Assembly (NCBI RefSeq): GCF_001648895.1
Contig: NZ_LXUF01000016.1
Location: 62,001-126,000, forward strand
Length of the DNA stretch: 64,000 bases
Direction: 5' to 3'
DNA from: Methylovorus sp. MM2
GTDB lineage: Bacteria; Pseudomonadota; Gammaproteobacteria; Burkholderiales; Methylophilaceae
How positions within the stretch are numbered: position 1 is the stretch's first letter; each line of letters opens with the position of its first letter. The position numbers were made by a program, and so were the translations under genes. Shown piece by piece: positions 44,620-54,402 of the stretch. The notes under the pieces are model-generated. The model did no database searches. It was not told the DNA's origin and saw only the letters and a program-made list of their open reading frames with translations.

Positions 44620-44988
44620 CTAGATCGCCATATTCATGATGTCGTGGTAAGCCGAAACCAGTTTATTACGTACCTGAATAGTGGCCTGAAATGAGATGTT
44701 GGCTTTTTGCCCGGCAATCATCACATCTGAAAGGCTCACCTTGTCGTCGCCCATGGCAAAGTTCTTGCCCATGCTCTCTGCATCGATCTGCATTTTGTTG
44801 ACGTTATCAAGTGATGACTTTAACGCATCGGAGAAATCGACGCGTTTCGTCTCCTGATTCGCCTGTATGTTGGCTAATGCTGCCCCACCCTTGGCGGCGG
44901 TGCTTTCTGAGGCAGGTTTTTGTGCTGCAGCCTTTAACTGTGCTAGCATGGCTTCGATTCTGCCGGAATCAATCGCATTAATCGTCAT
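44620..44988 (-). CDS. fliE: Flagellar hook-basal body protein FliE
   Basis: 122 residues, links the MS ring to the rod. The C-terminal part (KVSLSDVMIAGQKANISFQATIQVRNKLVSAYHDIMNM) is the FliE family core. It lies divergent from fliF, whereas in most genomes fliE is upstream of fliF on the same strand. A 191-base spacer holds both promoters. Confidence 0.93.
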   Translation of the reverse strand: MTINAIDSGRIEAMLAQLKAAAQKPASESTAAKGGAALANIQANQETKRVDFSDALKSSLDNVNKMQIDAESMGKNFAMGDDKVSLSDVMIAGQKANISFQATIQVRNKLVSAYHDIMNMAI

Positions 44989-45179
44989 TCTGGGTACCTC
45001 GCTTCTACTGAGACTCCCAGCTAATTTATCACCATAAAAAATACGTCAGTCATCAAATAAGATGGTGAAAATCGCTCTATTCCGACATTTAAAATTTAAA
45101 TGAGCTAAGATAATGACATCCAATAGGTCACCCATGCAGTCTTGTTTTATGACAAACGCATTTGAATTGGAGAGTCATT
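44989..45179. promoter_or_regulatory. Divergent fliE/fliF promoter region
   Basis: 191 bases between divergent flagellar genes; AT-rich from about 45030 to 45110. I find no good sigma-54 or sigma-28 site and cannot place -35/-10 boxes with confidence. An SD (GGAGAG) before fliF is clear. Confidence 0.4.
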
Positions 45180-46895
45180 ATGGCAGCAGTAACAGAAGCG
45201 GCCTTTAATAACGGCAATTTGCTTGAGATTAACAGGTCGCTATTGAGCAACAAGTTTGTTCTCGGCCTCGGCGTGGCAGTCGTTGCTGCGATCATGGTGG
45301 TTTTCTGGCTATGGAGTCAGCAACCAGACTACCGTGTGCTCTTCTCCAATTATGCCGATAAAGATGGCGGCGCTATTGTTGCCGCGTTGGAGCAAATGAA
45401 TGTTCCCTACAAATTCTCTGACAGTGGTACTGCCATCCTTGTGCCTGCCACAGATGTCCACCAAACCCGTTTAAAATTAGCTGCGCAAGGCTTACCTAAG
45501 GGCGGCAATATCGGTTTTGAGCTACTTGAGAACCAGAAATTCGGCGTTTCACAATTCGTTGAGCAGGTGAATTTTCAGCGTGCGCTTGAAGGTGAGTTGG
45601 AGCGTACTATTCAGGCTGTATCTGCGGTCGAAGTCGCAAGAATCCATCTTGCGATACCTAAACCTTCTGTATTCGTGCGTGATCAACAAAGGCCTACTGC
45701 GTCTGTGTTGTTGAATCTGCGTCAAGGCCGAGTATTGGATCCACAGCAAGTCAGTGCGATCGTGCATCTTGTAGCGACTAGCGTACCTGAGTTATCAGTA
45801 TCGAATGTCACGGTGGTAGACCAGAATGGCAACCTGTTGTCAGATACCAGCAAAAAAAGCGGCTTGAATAATCTAGACCCTAGCCAGCTTAAATATGTAG
45901 ATGAGTTGCAGCAGAACATCGCAAAACGTGTCGAGTCGATCATCTCGCCCATCATCGGCGCAAAGAATGTTCATGCAGAAGCCAGTGCCGAAGTTGACTT
46001 CTCAACCCAAGAGCAAGCGGCCGAAATATATAAGCCCAATCAAACTCCGGAAGAGGCTGCGATTCGCAGCATGCAATCTAACGAGTCAAAAACAGTGGGC
46101 GACCAAACCAACGGTGGTGTGCCTGGTGCATTATCTAATCAGCCGCCAGTCCCTAACACTGCGCCATTAAATACCCCTGCACCTGCGACTGCTGCCAATG
46201 GCGCGACGCCTGCACCGGGCACTGCGGCAGCACAGGCAGCTGCAGCCGCCGCCGCGGCGGCTCAAACACCGAAAGAGCCATTGAACTCACAAAAGAATGT
46301 GACGACTAACTATGAGGTAGATAAGACCGTACGCTATACCCAGCAGCCAATGGGTGGTATCAAACGCTTGAGCGTTGCTGTGGTGGTGAACAATATTCAG
46401 AGTATGGATGCCAAAGGCAAGGTCACAAGCCGCGCACTGACAGATGCTGAAAAAACACAGATCAGTGATCTGGCTAAACAGGCTATGGGCTTCAATACTG
46501 AACGCGGTGACTCGCTCACTGTGGTGAACAGCTCTTTTGTTGCGGATCAGGGTGAATTGTTGCCAAGCATCCCATTCTGGAAAGACCCAGAGTATATTGG
46601 TATGGCAAAAGAGTTTTTGCGTATTGGTGTAGTGTTGTTGATTCTGTTCATGCTGTATTCGCGTGTCATGAAGCCTATGCTACGCAAGATGACACAGCCG
46701 CCAGTTGAGAATTTGCCCGCGCCTGGCGATAATCAGGATACGGTGGTGAATATCGGTGGCGACCCCCTGCTTGAGGCGAGAAAAATTCAGCCTAAGGGCT
46801 ATGAACAAAGTCTTATCGCGGCAAAGCAGATCGCTAAGGAAAATCCAAAGCTGGTCGCAAATATGGTAACTAACTGGGTGAGTGGCAATGAGTGA
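45180..46895 (+). CDS. fliF: Flagellar MS-ring protein
   Basis: 571 residues. N-terminal membrane helix (FVLGLGVAVVAAIMVVFWLW), secretin-like ring-building motifs (LPKGGNIGFELLENQKFGVSQFVEQVNFQRALEGEL), a long Pro/Ala-rich linker with a run of Ala/Gln, a second helix (FLRIGVVLLILFMLYS), and a C-terminal FliG-binding tail. Start ATG 45180 with GGAGAG upstream; a TTG 18 bases earlier is less likely. Heads fliFGHIJK and overlaps fliG by 8 bases. Confidence 0.95.
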   Translation: MAAVTEAAFNNGNLLEINRSLLSNKFVLGLGVAVVAAIMVVFWLWSQQPDYRVLFSNYADKDGGAIVAALEQMNVPYKFSDSGTAILVPATDVHQTRLKLAAQGLPKGGNIGFELLENQKFGVSQFVEQVNFQRALEGELERTIQAVSAVEVARIHLAIPKPSVFVRDQQRPTASVLLNLRQGRVLDPQQVSAIVHLVATSVPELSVSNVTVVDQNGNLLSDTSKKSGLNNLDPSQLKYVDELQQNIAKRVESIISPIIGAKNVHAEASAEVDFSTQEQAAEIYKPNQTPEEAAIRSMQSNESKTVGDQTNGGVPGALSNQPPVPNTAPLNTPAPATAANGATPAPGTAAAQAAAAAAAAAQTPKEPLNSQKNVTTNYEVDKTVRYTQQPMGGIKRLSVAVVVNNIQSMDAKGKVTSRALTDAEKTQISDLAKQAMGFNTERGDSLTVVNSSFVADQGELLPSIPFWKDPEYIGMAKEFLRIGVVLLILFMLYSRVMKPMLRKMTQPPVENLPAPGDNQDTVVNIGGDPLLEARKIQPKGYEQSLIAAKQIAKENPKLVANMVTNWVSGNE

Positions 46896-47883
46896 TGCCG
46901 GAGTGATGAAAAGCGCGATCCTCATGCTCGCTTTGGGTGAGGATGAGGCTGCGGAAGTGATGCGCCATCTAGCACCTAAAGAGGTGCAGAAGCTTGGCAC
47001 TGTCATGGCTACTTTGACGTCGGTGGGCCATGATCAGGTTGAAGCCGTCATAGAAGAGTTCTTGGCTGAAACCGACAAGAGCGCTTCATTCTCTTTTGAT
47101 TCTGATGAATATATCCGCTCCGTACTCACAAAAGCCTTAGGCGATGACAAAGCCTCAGGTTTGCTTAACCGTATTTTGCAGACCAAAGATTCAAGCGGTA
47201 TTGAAAGTTTGAAGTGGATGGATGCGCAAACCGTTGCCGACTTCATCAGAAACGAACATCCTCAAATCATCGCCACTATCCTTGTGCATTTGGATCCAGA
47301 TCATGCTTCAGCTGTGCTCGGGTTTTTCACAGATCGTTTACGTCAGGACGTGATGTTGCGTATTGCGACACTAGATGGCGTAAAACCAGCTGCCTTGCGT
47401 GAACTGAATGATGTGTTGTCGAAGTTGCTCACAGGTAATGAAAATATCAAGAAACAACAAATGGGTGGTGTGCGTACAGCAGCCGAGATCATGAACTACA
47501 TGAGCGGTGAGAATGAGGCCACTGTCATGGAAGGCCTCAAGAGTTACGATGAGGACATGGCGCAGAAGATATTGGATGAAATGTTTGTCTTCGAAAACAT
47601 TCTTGAGATCGATGACAAGGGTATTCAGGTCATGTTGCGTGAAGTGCAGTCTGAAACATTGATTGTTGCGCTCAAAGGCGCTAGCGCTGAAATTCGTGAA
47701 AAAGTCTTCAAGAATATGTCCAGCCGGGCAGCTGAAATGATGAAAGAGGATCTGGAGAGCAAAGGGCCTGTGCGTTTGTCCGATGTTGAGTCTCAACAGA
47801 AACAGATATTGCAGATCATCAGGCGTCTGGCGGATGAAGGCCAGATCATGCTAGCCGGTAAGGGGGATGATACTTATGTCTAG
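46888..47883 (+). CDS. fliG: Flagellar motor switch protein FliG
   Basis: 331 residues, the rotor protein that transmits torque from the stator and binds FliF and FliM. KSAILMLALGEDEAAEVMRHL at the N-terminus, EHPQIIATILVHLDPDHASAVL in the middle, and the charged torque helix region (LKGASAEIREKVFKNMSSRAAEM) in the C-terminal domain. ATG 46888 overlaps the fliF stop; GTG 46882 is an alternative. Confidence 0.96.
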   Translation: MSDAGVMKSAILMLALGEDEAAEVMRHLAPKEVQKLGTVMATLTSVGHDQVEAVIEEFLAETDKSASFSFDSDEYIRSVLTKALGDDKASGLLNRILQTKDSSGIESLKWMDAQTVADFIRNEHPQIIATILVHLDPDHASAVLGFFTDRLRQDVMLRIATLDGVKPAALRELNDVLSKLLTGNENIKKQQMGGVRTAAEIMNYMSGENEATVMEGLKSYDEDMAQKILDEMFVFENILEIDDKGIQVMLREVQSETLIVALKGASAEIREKVFKNMSSRAAEMMKEDLESKGPVRLSDVESQQKQILQIIRRLADEGQIMLAGKGDDTYV

Positions 47884-48541
47884 CGCACCTGTACCTAAAG
47901 AGCAGCAGACAGCCTATCAGCGATGGGAGTTGTCTTCTTTTGCTGACGGCAAAGCAGGTGTCACGCCGATTAAACCTAAAAAAGAGATGCCGAAGAATGA
48001 TCCGGTTGAGCAAGAGAGGTTAGCTAATATTGTTGAAGGCTTACGCAAAGAGGCTTTTACTAAAGGCATGCAGGAGGGTTTTGCCGTTGGTATGGCACAA
48101 GCCCGTGAACGCGAGCAGGAAGAGCGAGATGAGCTCAAGAACCTGGCACAAGGATTTAGTGAGGCCTTGCATAAAGCCGATGAAGAAGTAGCCGAACAAC
48201 TATTGGAGTTGGCCTTGGATATCGCCAAGGCAATGCTCAAGGCAAAGATGAGCGTAGACCCGATGGTGATTATTCCTGTGGTTAAAGATGCGATTCATTA
48301 CCTGCCTTATGTGCAGAAGCCAGCCAAGATCCTTGTACACCCTGAAGATGCGAAATTGCTAAAAGAGCATATGTCCGTCGAGCTGACTGAGCAGAACTGG
48401 ATGGTGCTAGAGGAGGCCGGTATCGAACGAGGCGGGTGCATCGTCGAGACTGCTGCCAACCAGATCGATGCAACCAATGCCACGCGTTGGAAGCGCATCA
48501 GCGATGCTCTGGCACAAAGTGGCGACTGGATAGAAGAATGA
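47876..48541 (+). CDS. fliH: Flagellar assembly protein FliH
   Basis: 221 residues, regulator of the export ATPase FliI. Charged coiled coil ([20 protein letters not shown]) and C-terminal domain with [14 protein letters not shown] 47876 has AAGGGGG 9 bases upstream and overlaps the fliG end by 8 bases; ATG 47867 sits directly on the SD and is unlikely. Confidence 0.9.
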   Translation: MSSAPVPKEQQTAYQRWELSSFADGKAGVTPIKPKKEMPKNDPVEQERLANIVEGLRKEAFTKGMQEGFAVGMAQAREREQEERDELKNLAQGFSEALHKADEEVAEQLLELALDIAKAMLKAKMSVDPMVIIPVVKDAIHYLPYVQKPAKILVHPEDAKLLKEHMSVELTEQNWMVLEEAGIERGGCIVETAANQIDATNATRWKRISDALAQSGDWIEE

Positions 48542-49944
48542 GTAATGTGCTAGCACATCACAAGCATTGGCAGAACTACATGAAAGATTGTAGTGAGATA
48601 CTTAGTATCGTTGAGCCGCTTGAGGTCGCTGGACGGATCACCAAATTGACAGGGCTGGTGATGGAAGCTGTTGGCATCAAGCTTCCTATCGGCTGTGCTT
48701 GCATCGTACCGCTTGCCGAAGGACGCAAAGTAGAGGCTGAAGTTGTTGGGTTTGATGGTGAAAAATTGCTTTTGATGCCGCAAAGTGGTGTCGAAGGCAT
48801 TACGCCGGGTGCCAAGGTATATGCGATGGATGTCTCCGATGCGTTACCTAAACCTAGCCAGCGCACAGCACCACGCCGCAGGACATCAGACCGTGCGCGT
48901 CACTTGCCTGTAGGGGATGGCCTGCTTGGTCGTGTTGTCGATGGCGCAGGCCGTCCTTTGGATGACCTAGGCCCATTGTTAACTAATGATAGCTCTCCAT
49001 TGACTGCGCGTCCGCTGAATCCGTTGATGCGCGCACCGATCAAGGATGTATTGGATGTTGGCGTACGTGCGATCAACAGCATGCTGACAGTAGGTCGTGG
49101 TCAACGCATGGGTTTGTTTGCTGGTTCCGGCGTTGGTAAGAGTGTGCTACTCGGCATGATGGCGCGCTATACAACAGCAGATGTCATTGTGGTCGGTCTG
49201 ATCGGTGAACGCGGACGTGAAGTTCAGGAGTTTATCGAGCAGATTCTGGGTGAAGAAGGCTTGGCGCGCTCAGTTGTTGTGGCAGCTCCTGCCGATGTGC
49301 CTGCATTGATGCGTTTGCAAGGTGCCAGCTATGCAACCGCCATCGCCGAGTTTTTCCGTAATCAAGGCAAGAATGTATTATTGATTATGGATTCATTGAC
49401 ACGGTATGCCATGGCGCAGCGTGAAGTCGCTTTAGCGGTCGGTGAACCGCCAGCGACAAAAGGGTATCCGCCATCCGTCTTCGCGAAGTTGCCGGCCTTG
49501 GTTGAGCGCGCTGGTAACGGTCGCCCGGGTGAGGGGTCGATCACCGCTTTTTATACTGTACTGACCGAGGGTGATGATCAGCAGGACCCTATCGCCGATG
49601 CTGCGCGCGCGATTCTTGATGGACATATCGTGTTAAGTCGTAGTCTTGCGGAGAGTGGGCATTACCCCGCGATTGATATAGAACAATCTATTAGTCGGGC
49701 GATGCATAACATCACCACACCGCATCACCAGAAGCTTTCAAGAAAGCTCAAGCAGTTAAATTCTCGTTATACCCGCAGTATGGATCTGATCAATGTTGGT
49801 GCCTATGAGCCGGGCAGTGACCCTATCCTAGATGAAGCAATCGCAAGGCATGAAAGCGTCGAGGCGTTTTTGCAGCAAGATATCGCTGAACGTGCAGATG
49901 TGGCACAGAGTATCCAGCAACTGACGGATATTCTCGAGGCATAG
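48538..49944 (+). CDS. fliI: Flagellum-specific export ATPase
   Basis: 468 residues, F1-beta-like hexameric ATPase of the flagellar export machine. Walker A GSGVGKS at 196-202; the catalytic [12 protein letters not shown] and Walker [19 protein letters not shown] are present. ATG 48538 gives an ATGA overlap with fliH; the open frame runs 34 residues further upstream but inside fliH. Confidence 0.96.
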   Translation: MSNVLAHHKHWQNYMKDCSEILSIVEPLEVAGRITKLTGLVMEAVGIKLPIGCACIVPLAEGRKVEAEVVGFDGEKLLLMPQSGVEGITPGAKVYAMDVSDALPKPSQRTAPRRRTSDRARHLPVGDGLLGRVVDGAGRPLDDLGPLLTNDSSPLTARPLNPLMRAPIKDVLDVGVRAINSMLTVGRGQRMGLFAGSGVGKSVLLGMMARYTTADVIVVGLIGERGREVQEFIEQILGEEGLARSVVVAAPADVPALMRLQGASYATAIAEFFRNQGKNVLLIMDSLTRYAMAQREVALAVGEPPATKGYPPSVFAKLPALVERAGNGRPGEGSITAFYTVLTEGDDQQDPIADAARAILDGHIVLSRSLAESGHYPAIDIEQSISRAMHNITTPHHQKLSRKLKQLNSRYTRSMDLINVGAYEPGSDPILDEAIARHESVEAFLQQDIAERADVAQSIQQLTDILEA

Positions 49945-49971
49945 TGAAGTACTGATTGGAGGAGAGATCAC

Positions 49972-50418
49972 ATGGCAACACAGCAATCAGTGGTACTAAC
50001 AACATTAAAAGAAATAGCCTCAAAAGAGGTCGATGCTGCTGCGGAAAAACTTGCAGCCGCTAATCAATTATTGAAAGATGCAAATAGCAAGCTTGATATG
50101 TTGAATGAATATCGTGGCGATTACGTCAAAAAGCTGGATGGGATTCTTGTTTCAGGCTTTAGTGCAGATGCTTACCAGAATTATCAGAGTTTTTTAAGAA
50201 AGCTCGATCAGGCTATTCTGGGGCAGCAAGATGTCGTTGACTCTTCACGTTACCAAGTCAACGCGCAGCGTGAGATTTGGCAAGAGTGCCAAAAGAAAAA
50301 GTTGTCTTATGAAGTGCTGGCTGACCGATCAGATAAACGTGCGCACCAGCAGCAGTTGAAGCAAGACCAGAAGATGATGGATGAACACGCAATGCGGATG
50401 AATAAATTTAATCGTTAA
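49972..50418 (+). CDS. fliJ: Flagellar export chaperone FliJ
   Basis: 148 residues, an antiparallel coiled coil that connects the ATPase ring to FlhA. Ala/Lys/Glu/Gln-rich heptads throughout, FliJ-typical QNYQSFLRKLDQAILGQQ. A strong SD GGAGGAGAG precedes the ATG. Confidence 0.9.
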   Translation: MATQQSVVLTTLKEIASKEVDAAAEKLAAANQLLKDANSKLDMLNEYRGDYVKKLDGILVSGFSADAYQNYQSFLRKLDQAILGQQDVVDSSRYQVNAQREIWQECQKKKLSYEVLADRSDKRAHQQQLKQDQKMMDEHAMRMNKFNR

Positions 50419-50450
50419 TCTTGAATGTATTGAGAATAGGTGACTGGATC

Positions 50451-51746
50451 ATGCAAAACTTATCATTATTGATTTCACAAAGTAATCCTGCGCAGACTGT
50501 TCCATCAGCCGTTAGCAACCCCGATAAAAGCTCGGCGAATGCATCTGCGAACGAGGGCGCTTCTTTTAAAGAGTTGCTTTCAACGCAAGTGAGAAATAAA
50601 CAGGCGCAGACCGATCAAACACGTGCTGCGCAAGCAAGAATCGATGAAAAATCACGTTTGGCTGAACAGCAAGTGGCGAAGAAAATAGTCAATGCTGGTG
50701 ATACCAACGTCAAAACAACCACTGCTTCAGCCCCATCAGCTGAACCTGTTTCTGAAAAAGCTAAAGAGATTGTTGATAGCAATATCAAGGATCAAGCGCT
50801 TTCCATAACGCAAGATAAAGCCGATGTTGACACTAAAAAAACAGCAATCGTCGCAGATGCCAAAGATGTTCCGGTAGAAGATGTACCTGCGTTGACCGCT
50901 GATGCCGCTACTGTTATTGCGGCGCCAATCGTGCCGATTACCCCGCAAGTAGAATCGACAAGTGTGAGCGAGATAAAAACAGGGAATGCAGCCGCTGATA
51001 TCACCGCACAGAAACGCAGTGCCTTAGATGCTGATCTACGTGCCGAACTCGCGCAACATAAAAAGGCTGGCGATGCGAAAGATATTGCTGTCTCAGGTAA
51101 ATCTTCTGAGCATGCTGCTGATCTCTCCGAGTGGGTTGATAGTATATTGCCGAATGCGGCTAAAGTGGCTGATGCCACGGATGCACAAACGAACAAGCTG
51201 ATGGCGGGTGCTAAAGAATCAGTGGCAAAAGATGCTGCCTTAACTTCAGCAATTCAAGCGCCTGTGCCGCAAGCCACACAACAAACAAGCCAGCTTCAGG
51301 TAGCGCAGGCAGCAAGCTCGAATGTGATTAGTACGCCACCCGGTAAAACCGGTTGGGATCAGGCGATTGGTCAAAAAGTGGTTTGGATGGTAGGCGCTGC
51401 TGAACAATCTGCCACCCTGACCTTGAACCCGCCTGATCTTGGCCCGCTGCAAGTGGTGATCCATGTGCATAACGATCAAGCGGATGCTACTTTTATCTCG
51501 GATAATTCCGAGGTGCGCAAAGCTCTGGAAGATGGGCTGTCTAACCTGCGTGACATGATGAACCAGTCGGGAATCAATCTGGGGCAAACTAATATTGGTT
51601 CGGGAAGCCAGCAGAAAGAGTTTGAGCAAATGGCAAAAGCCCGTTCTGAACGTTTGGCTGGCGATAGCGGTGTGCAAGAAAGCGCCGTCGCTCATATACC
51701 AACTGTCAGTCGAGTAAGTAACGGTTTGGTAGATACTTTCGCCTGA
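50451..51746 (+). CDS. fliK: Flagellar hook-length control protein
   Basis: 431 residues. The N-terminal two thirds are Ala/Ser/Asp/Lys-rich and unstructured, as in molecular-ruler FliK. The C-terminal domain has ATLTLNPPDLGPLQVVIHVHNDQADATFISDNSEVRKALEDGLSNLRDMM (in part), the FliK hallmark. ATG 50451 has AGGTGA 7 bases before it. It determines hook length and triggers the FlhB substrate switch. Confidence 0.93.
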   Translation: MQNLSLLISQSNPAQTVPSAVSNPDKSSANASANEGASFKELLSTQVRNKQAQTDQTRAAQARIDEKSRLAEQQVAKKIVNAGDTNVKTTTASAPSAEPVSEKAKEIVDSNIKDQALSITQDKADVDTKKTAIVADAKDVPVEDVPALTADAATVIAAPIVPITPQVESTSVSEIKTGNAAADITAQKRSALDADLRAELAQHKKAGDAKDIAVSGKSSEHAADLSEWVDSILPNAAKVADATDAQTNKLMAGAKESVAKDAALTSAIQAPVPQATQQTSQLQVAQAASSNVISTPPGKTGWDQAIGQKVVWMVGAAEQSATLTLNPPDLGPLQVVIHVHNDQADATFISDNSEVRKALEDGLSNLRDMMNQSGINLGQTNIGSGSQQKEFEQMAKARSERLAGDSGVQESAVAHIPTVSRVSNGLVDTFA

Positions 51747-51751
51747 TATAT

Positions 51752-51801
51752 TTCCTTATGCGGTTAGATATTTTTCTTACATAAGGAATGTCTAACCGCA
51801 T
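51752..51801 (+). promoter_or_regulatory. Interlocking inverted repeats in the fliK-fliL spacer
   Basis: Two stems overlap: TTCCTTAT (51752-51759) / ATAAGGAA (51781-51788) and ATGCGGTTAGA (51758-51768) / TCTAACCGCAT (51791-51801). They interlock, so they are either mutually exclusive or form a pseudoknot. No clear T-run, so not a simple terminator. Confidence 0.5.
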
Positions 51802-51931
51802 TCTTGCTGCAAATCGTTTTCAAGCTTAGATTTGACCCATTTTATCCCTTTTGTTCAACACATCTGCGGAAGGCTATTTTTTTGATAATATAGCTGTTCC
51901 ATACATCAGAAGTGTTTTTAGGGGTTATAAG

Positions 51932-52426
51932 ATGGCACAAGATTTCGACGAAGAAAGTCCAAAAAAGAAATCAAGCAGTAAGAAGTTAATTATTATTTTG
52001 CTCCTCGTGCTGATCATCGGCGGCGGTGGGGCTGCGGGTGCATGGTATTTCCTTTCACAACAACATGCTGCACCGCATAAAGAGGCTGAAGCCAAGCCAG
52101 AACCTGCTAAACCCCCAGTATTTCTTGCGCTTGAAACATTTACCGTGAATCTTCAGCCTGATCCTGATGACCAGTATCTGCAAGTGGAACTCACTTTAAA
52201 GGTCGCGAACAATGAGACAGCTGAACTGTTGAAACTTCATATGCCAGAAGTGCGTAACCGCGTTCTATTATTATTATCTAGCAAGAAAAGTAGTGAAGTT
52301 ACTTCGCTAGAGGGTAAAAAAGTATTGTCGGACGAGATCATCGCTCAGCTAAAAGAACCATTTTCTCAAGGTGCTAAACCTCAAGAAGTTGATGGTGTCT
52401 TCTTTACTTCTTTTGTTGTTCAATAA
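51932..52426 (+). CDS. fliL: Flagellar basal body protein FliL
   Basis: 164 residues, a single-pass inner-membrane protein near the stator. Cytoplasmic N-terminus, helix KLIIILLLVLIIGGGGAAGAWYFL, and a periplasmic domain with TFTVNLQPDPDDQYLQVELTLK. ATG 51932 follows TAGGGGTT; the longer open frame upstream has no family match. It begins the fliLMNOPQR operon. Confidence 0.93.
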   Translation: MAQDFDEESPKKKSSSKKLIIILLLVLIIGGGGAAGAWYFLSQQHAAPHKEAEAKPEPAKPPVFLALETFTVNLQPDPDDQYLQVELTLKVANNETAELLKLHMPEVRNRVLLLLSSKKSSEVTSLEGKKVLSDEIIAQLKEPFSQGAKPQEVDGVFFTSFVVQ

Positions 52427-52435
52427 AACCTGACC

Positions 52436-53446
52436 ATGGCTGATAACTTTTTATCTCAAGACGAAGTCGATGCGCTACTTAAAGGTGTCGGCGGCGATCA
52501 GGATGAAGTTCAGCCTGAGATTGATCCTGCGGCTGTTCGCTCATACAACCTTGCGACGCAAGAGCGCATCGTACGTGGGCGTATGCCGACGCTGGAAATC
52601 ATCAATGAGCGGTTTGCCAGGCTGTTACGTATTGGGCTCTTTAACTTCCTCCGTCGCAATGTGGAAATTTCTGTAGGCCCTGTCCGTATCTCTAAATACA
52701 GCGAGTTCATCCGCAATCTTGTTGTGCCGACTAATCTTAACTTGGTGCAAATGCAACCGATGCGAGGGACGGCGCTGATCGTCTTTGATCCATCTCTCGT
52801 GTTTTCAGTGGTTGATGGTCTCTTTGGTGGTGATGGACGTTTCCATACGCGGGTTGAAGGGCGTGACTTTACGCAGACAGAGCAGCGTATCATCCAGCGC
52901 GTGCTGGCTATCGTATTAGAGAACTATGAGAAATCATGGGAGCCTGTGTATCCGGTCAAGTTTGAATATATCCGTTCAGAGATGAATACCCAGTTTGCCA
53001 ATATTGCCACCCCTAATGAAGTAGTGATTGCGACTACTTTCAGTGTTGAGTTGGGGGCTACAACGGGAGAGATTCATTTCTGCTTCCCATACTCGATGAT
53101 CGAACCTGTACGTGACGTATTGACGTCTAGCTTGCAGGGCGAAGTGTTGGGTGTCGATAAACGTTGGGTGAAGCTGATGACACAGCAGATACAATCTGCG
53201 GAAGTGAAATTGGTGGCTGACCTAGCTCAGACCAATATGCAATTAGGTGACGTGCTTAATATGAAAGTGGGTGATGTGATCCCGCTTTCTATCAAGGATG
53301 AGATCGAAGCTAAAGTAGATGGTGTACCAGTCATGCAGTGCAAATACGGCATGTTTAACGGGCAATATGCATTACGCGTTGAGAAGCTATTAAGAGCGAA
53401 CTCTTCGGAATACATTAAAGGAGAACCAAATGGCGATCAATCCTGA
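52436..53446 (+). CDS. fliM: Flagellar motor switch protein FliM
   Basis: 336 residues. The N-terminal CheY-P-binding helix is FLSQDEVDALLKGV; the middle CheC-like domain includes SVGPVRISKYSEFIRNLVVPTNLN; the C-terminal FliN-like domain ends the protein. 9 bases after fliL; overlaps fliN by 17 bases. Confidence 0.96.
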   Translation: MADNFLSQDEVDALLKGVGGDQDEVQPEIDPAAVRSYNLATQERIVRGRMPTLEIINERFARLLRIGLFNFLRRNVEISVGPVRISKYSEFIRNLVVPTNLNLVQMQPMRGTALIVFDPSLVFSVVDGLFGGDGRFHTRVEGRDFTQTEQRIIQRVLAIVLENYEKSWEPVYPVKFEYIRSEMNTQFANIATPNEVVIATTFSVELGATTGEIHFCFPYSMIEPVRDVLTSSLQGEVLGVDKRWVKLMTQQIQSAEVKLVADLAQTNMQLGDVLNMKVGDVIPLSIKDEIEAKVDGVPVMQCKYGMFNGQYALRVEKLLRANSSEYIKGEPNGDQS

Positions 53447-53876
53447 AGATCTTGAGGCTACAGAAGCCCCTGAAGCCGCAACTGAAGTGGCTGAAGACGA
53501 TTGGGGCGCAGCAATGGCTGAGCAGCAGTCATCTGAGTCTGCCTTACAGACTAAAACAGAACAAGCGCCTGTGTTTACTGAGTTTTCAGCAAAGAACAAG
53601 TTAGGCGAAACACAGAATGATATTGATTTCATTCTGGATATCCCCGTGCAGCTTACCGTTGAGCTTGGACGTACCAAAATCGCGATCAAGAACCTGTTGC
53701 AATTAGCACAAGGCTCCGTGGTTGAGCTGGATGGTATGGCGGGCGAACCGATGGATGTCTTGGTAAATGGCTGCTTGATCGCACAAGGTGAGGTGGTTGT
53801 GGTGAATGATAAGTTTGGTATTCGCCTGACTGATATCATCACGCCCGCAGAGCGCATCCGCAAAATTAACAAGTAA
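53430..53876 (+). CDS. fliN: Flagellar motor switch protein FliN
   Basis: 148 residues. Acidic N-terminal extension, then the SpoA domain (FILDIPVQLTVELGRTKIAIKNLLQLAQGSVVELDGMAGEPMDVLVNG, in part). Forms the C-ring with FliM and FliG. SD AAAGGAG lies inside the fliM end. Confidence 0.96.
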   Translation: MAINPEDLEATEAPEAATEVAEDDWGAAMAEQQSSESALQTKTEQAPVFTEFSAKNKLGETQNDIDFILDIPVQLTVELGRTKIAIKNLLQLAQGSVVELDGMAGEPMDVLVNGCLIAQGEVVVVNDKFGIRLTDIITPAERIRKINK

Positions 53877-53925
53877 CAGACCAATCGGTAACAATTCCAA
53901 TAAATGATGAGTGAAAGCGGGTTGT

Positions 53926-54402
53926 ATGCATCGTTGGCTTAAAACGAACAAGGCGCTTAAGAGCTGGGTCATCTTCGTATTTTTTTCATTTCTACAGACA
54001 CAGACACAGGCATATGCTGCAGATGCAGCGATGCCATCACCAACCACCAGTGCATTTAAAATGGTATTCGGGCTGATTATCGTACTAGGTATCATGGCGG
54101 CAATCGCTTGGATATTCAAACGTATGATGCCTATGGCACAGGGCCAAAGCTCAGTTGCCAAAGTCATCGGTGGTGTGAGTGTGGGCACACGCGAGCGCGT
54201 AGTCGTCATCCAGATAGCGGATCGCTGGGTTGTTGTGGGTGTAGCGCCAGGGAGCGTGAATGCGATTGCGAATATAGAGCCTGGGGCGTTTGCCATAGAA
54301 GATATCGAAGTGACCGATACGACACATCCCTTGAGCACCCATCCATTTGCAAAATGGTTGAAGAAATCAATTGAGAAATCTGATGGAAAAATCGCCAAAT
54401 AA
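53926..54402 (+). CDS. fliO: Flagellar biosynthetic protein FliO
   Basis: About 158 residues. N-terminal hydrophobic segment ([22 protein letters not shown]), a membrane helix ([19 protein letters not shown]) and a cytoplasmic tail with [27 protein letters not shown]. Assists FliP assembly. GTG 53911 is an in-frame alternative start. Confidence 0.86.
   Translation: MHRWLKTNKALKSWVIFVFFSFLQTQTQAYAADAAMPSPTTSAFKMVFGLIIVLGIMAAIAWIFKRMMPMAQGQSSVAKVIGGVSVGTRERVVVIQIADRWVVVGVAPGSVNAIANIEPGAFAIEDIEVTDTTHPLSTHPFAKWLKKSIEKSDGKIAK

Noticed and set aside
46190-46270. Ala/Gln-rich stretch in fliF as frameshift or slippage site
   Set aside because: The frame continues intact into the second membrane helix; Pro/Ala linkers are normal in FliF.
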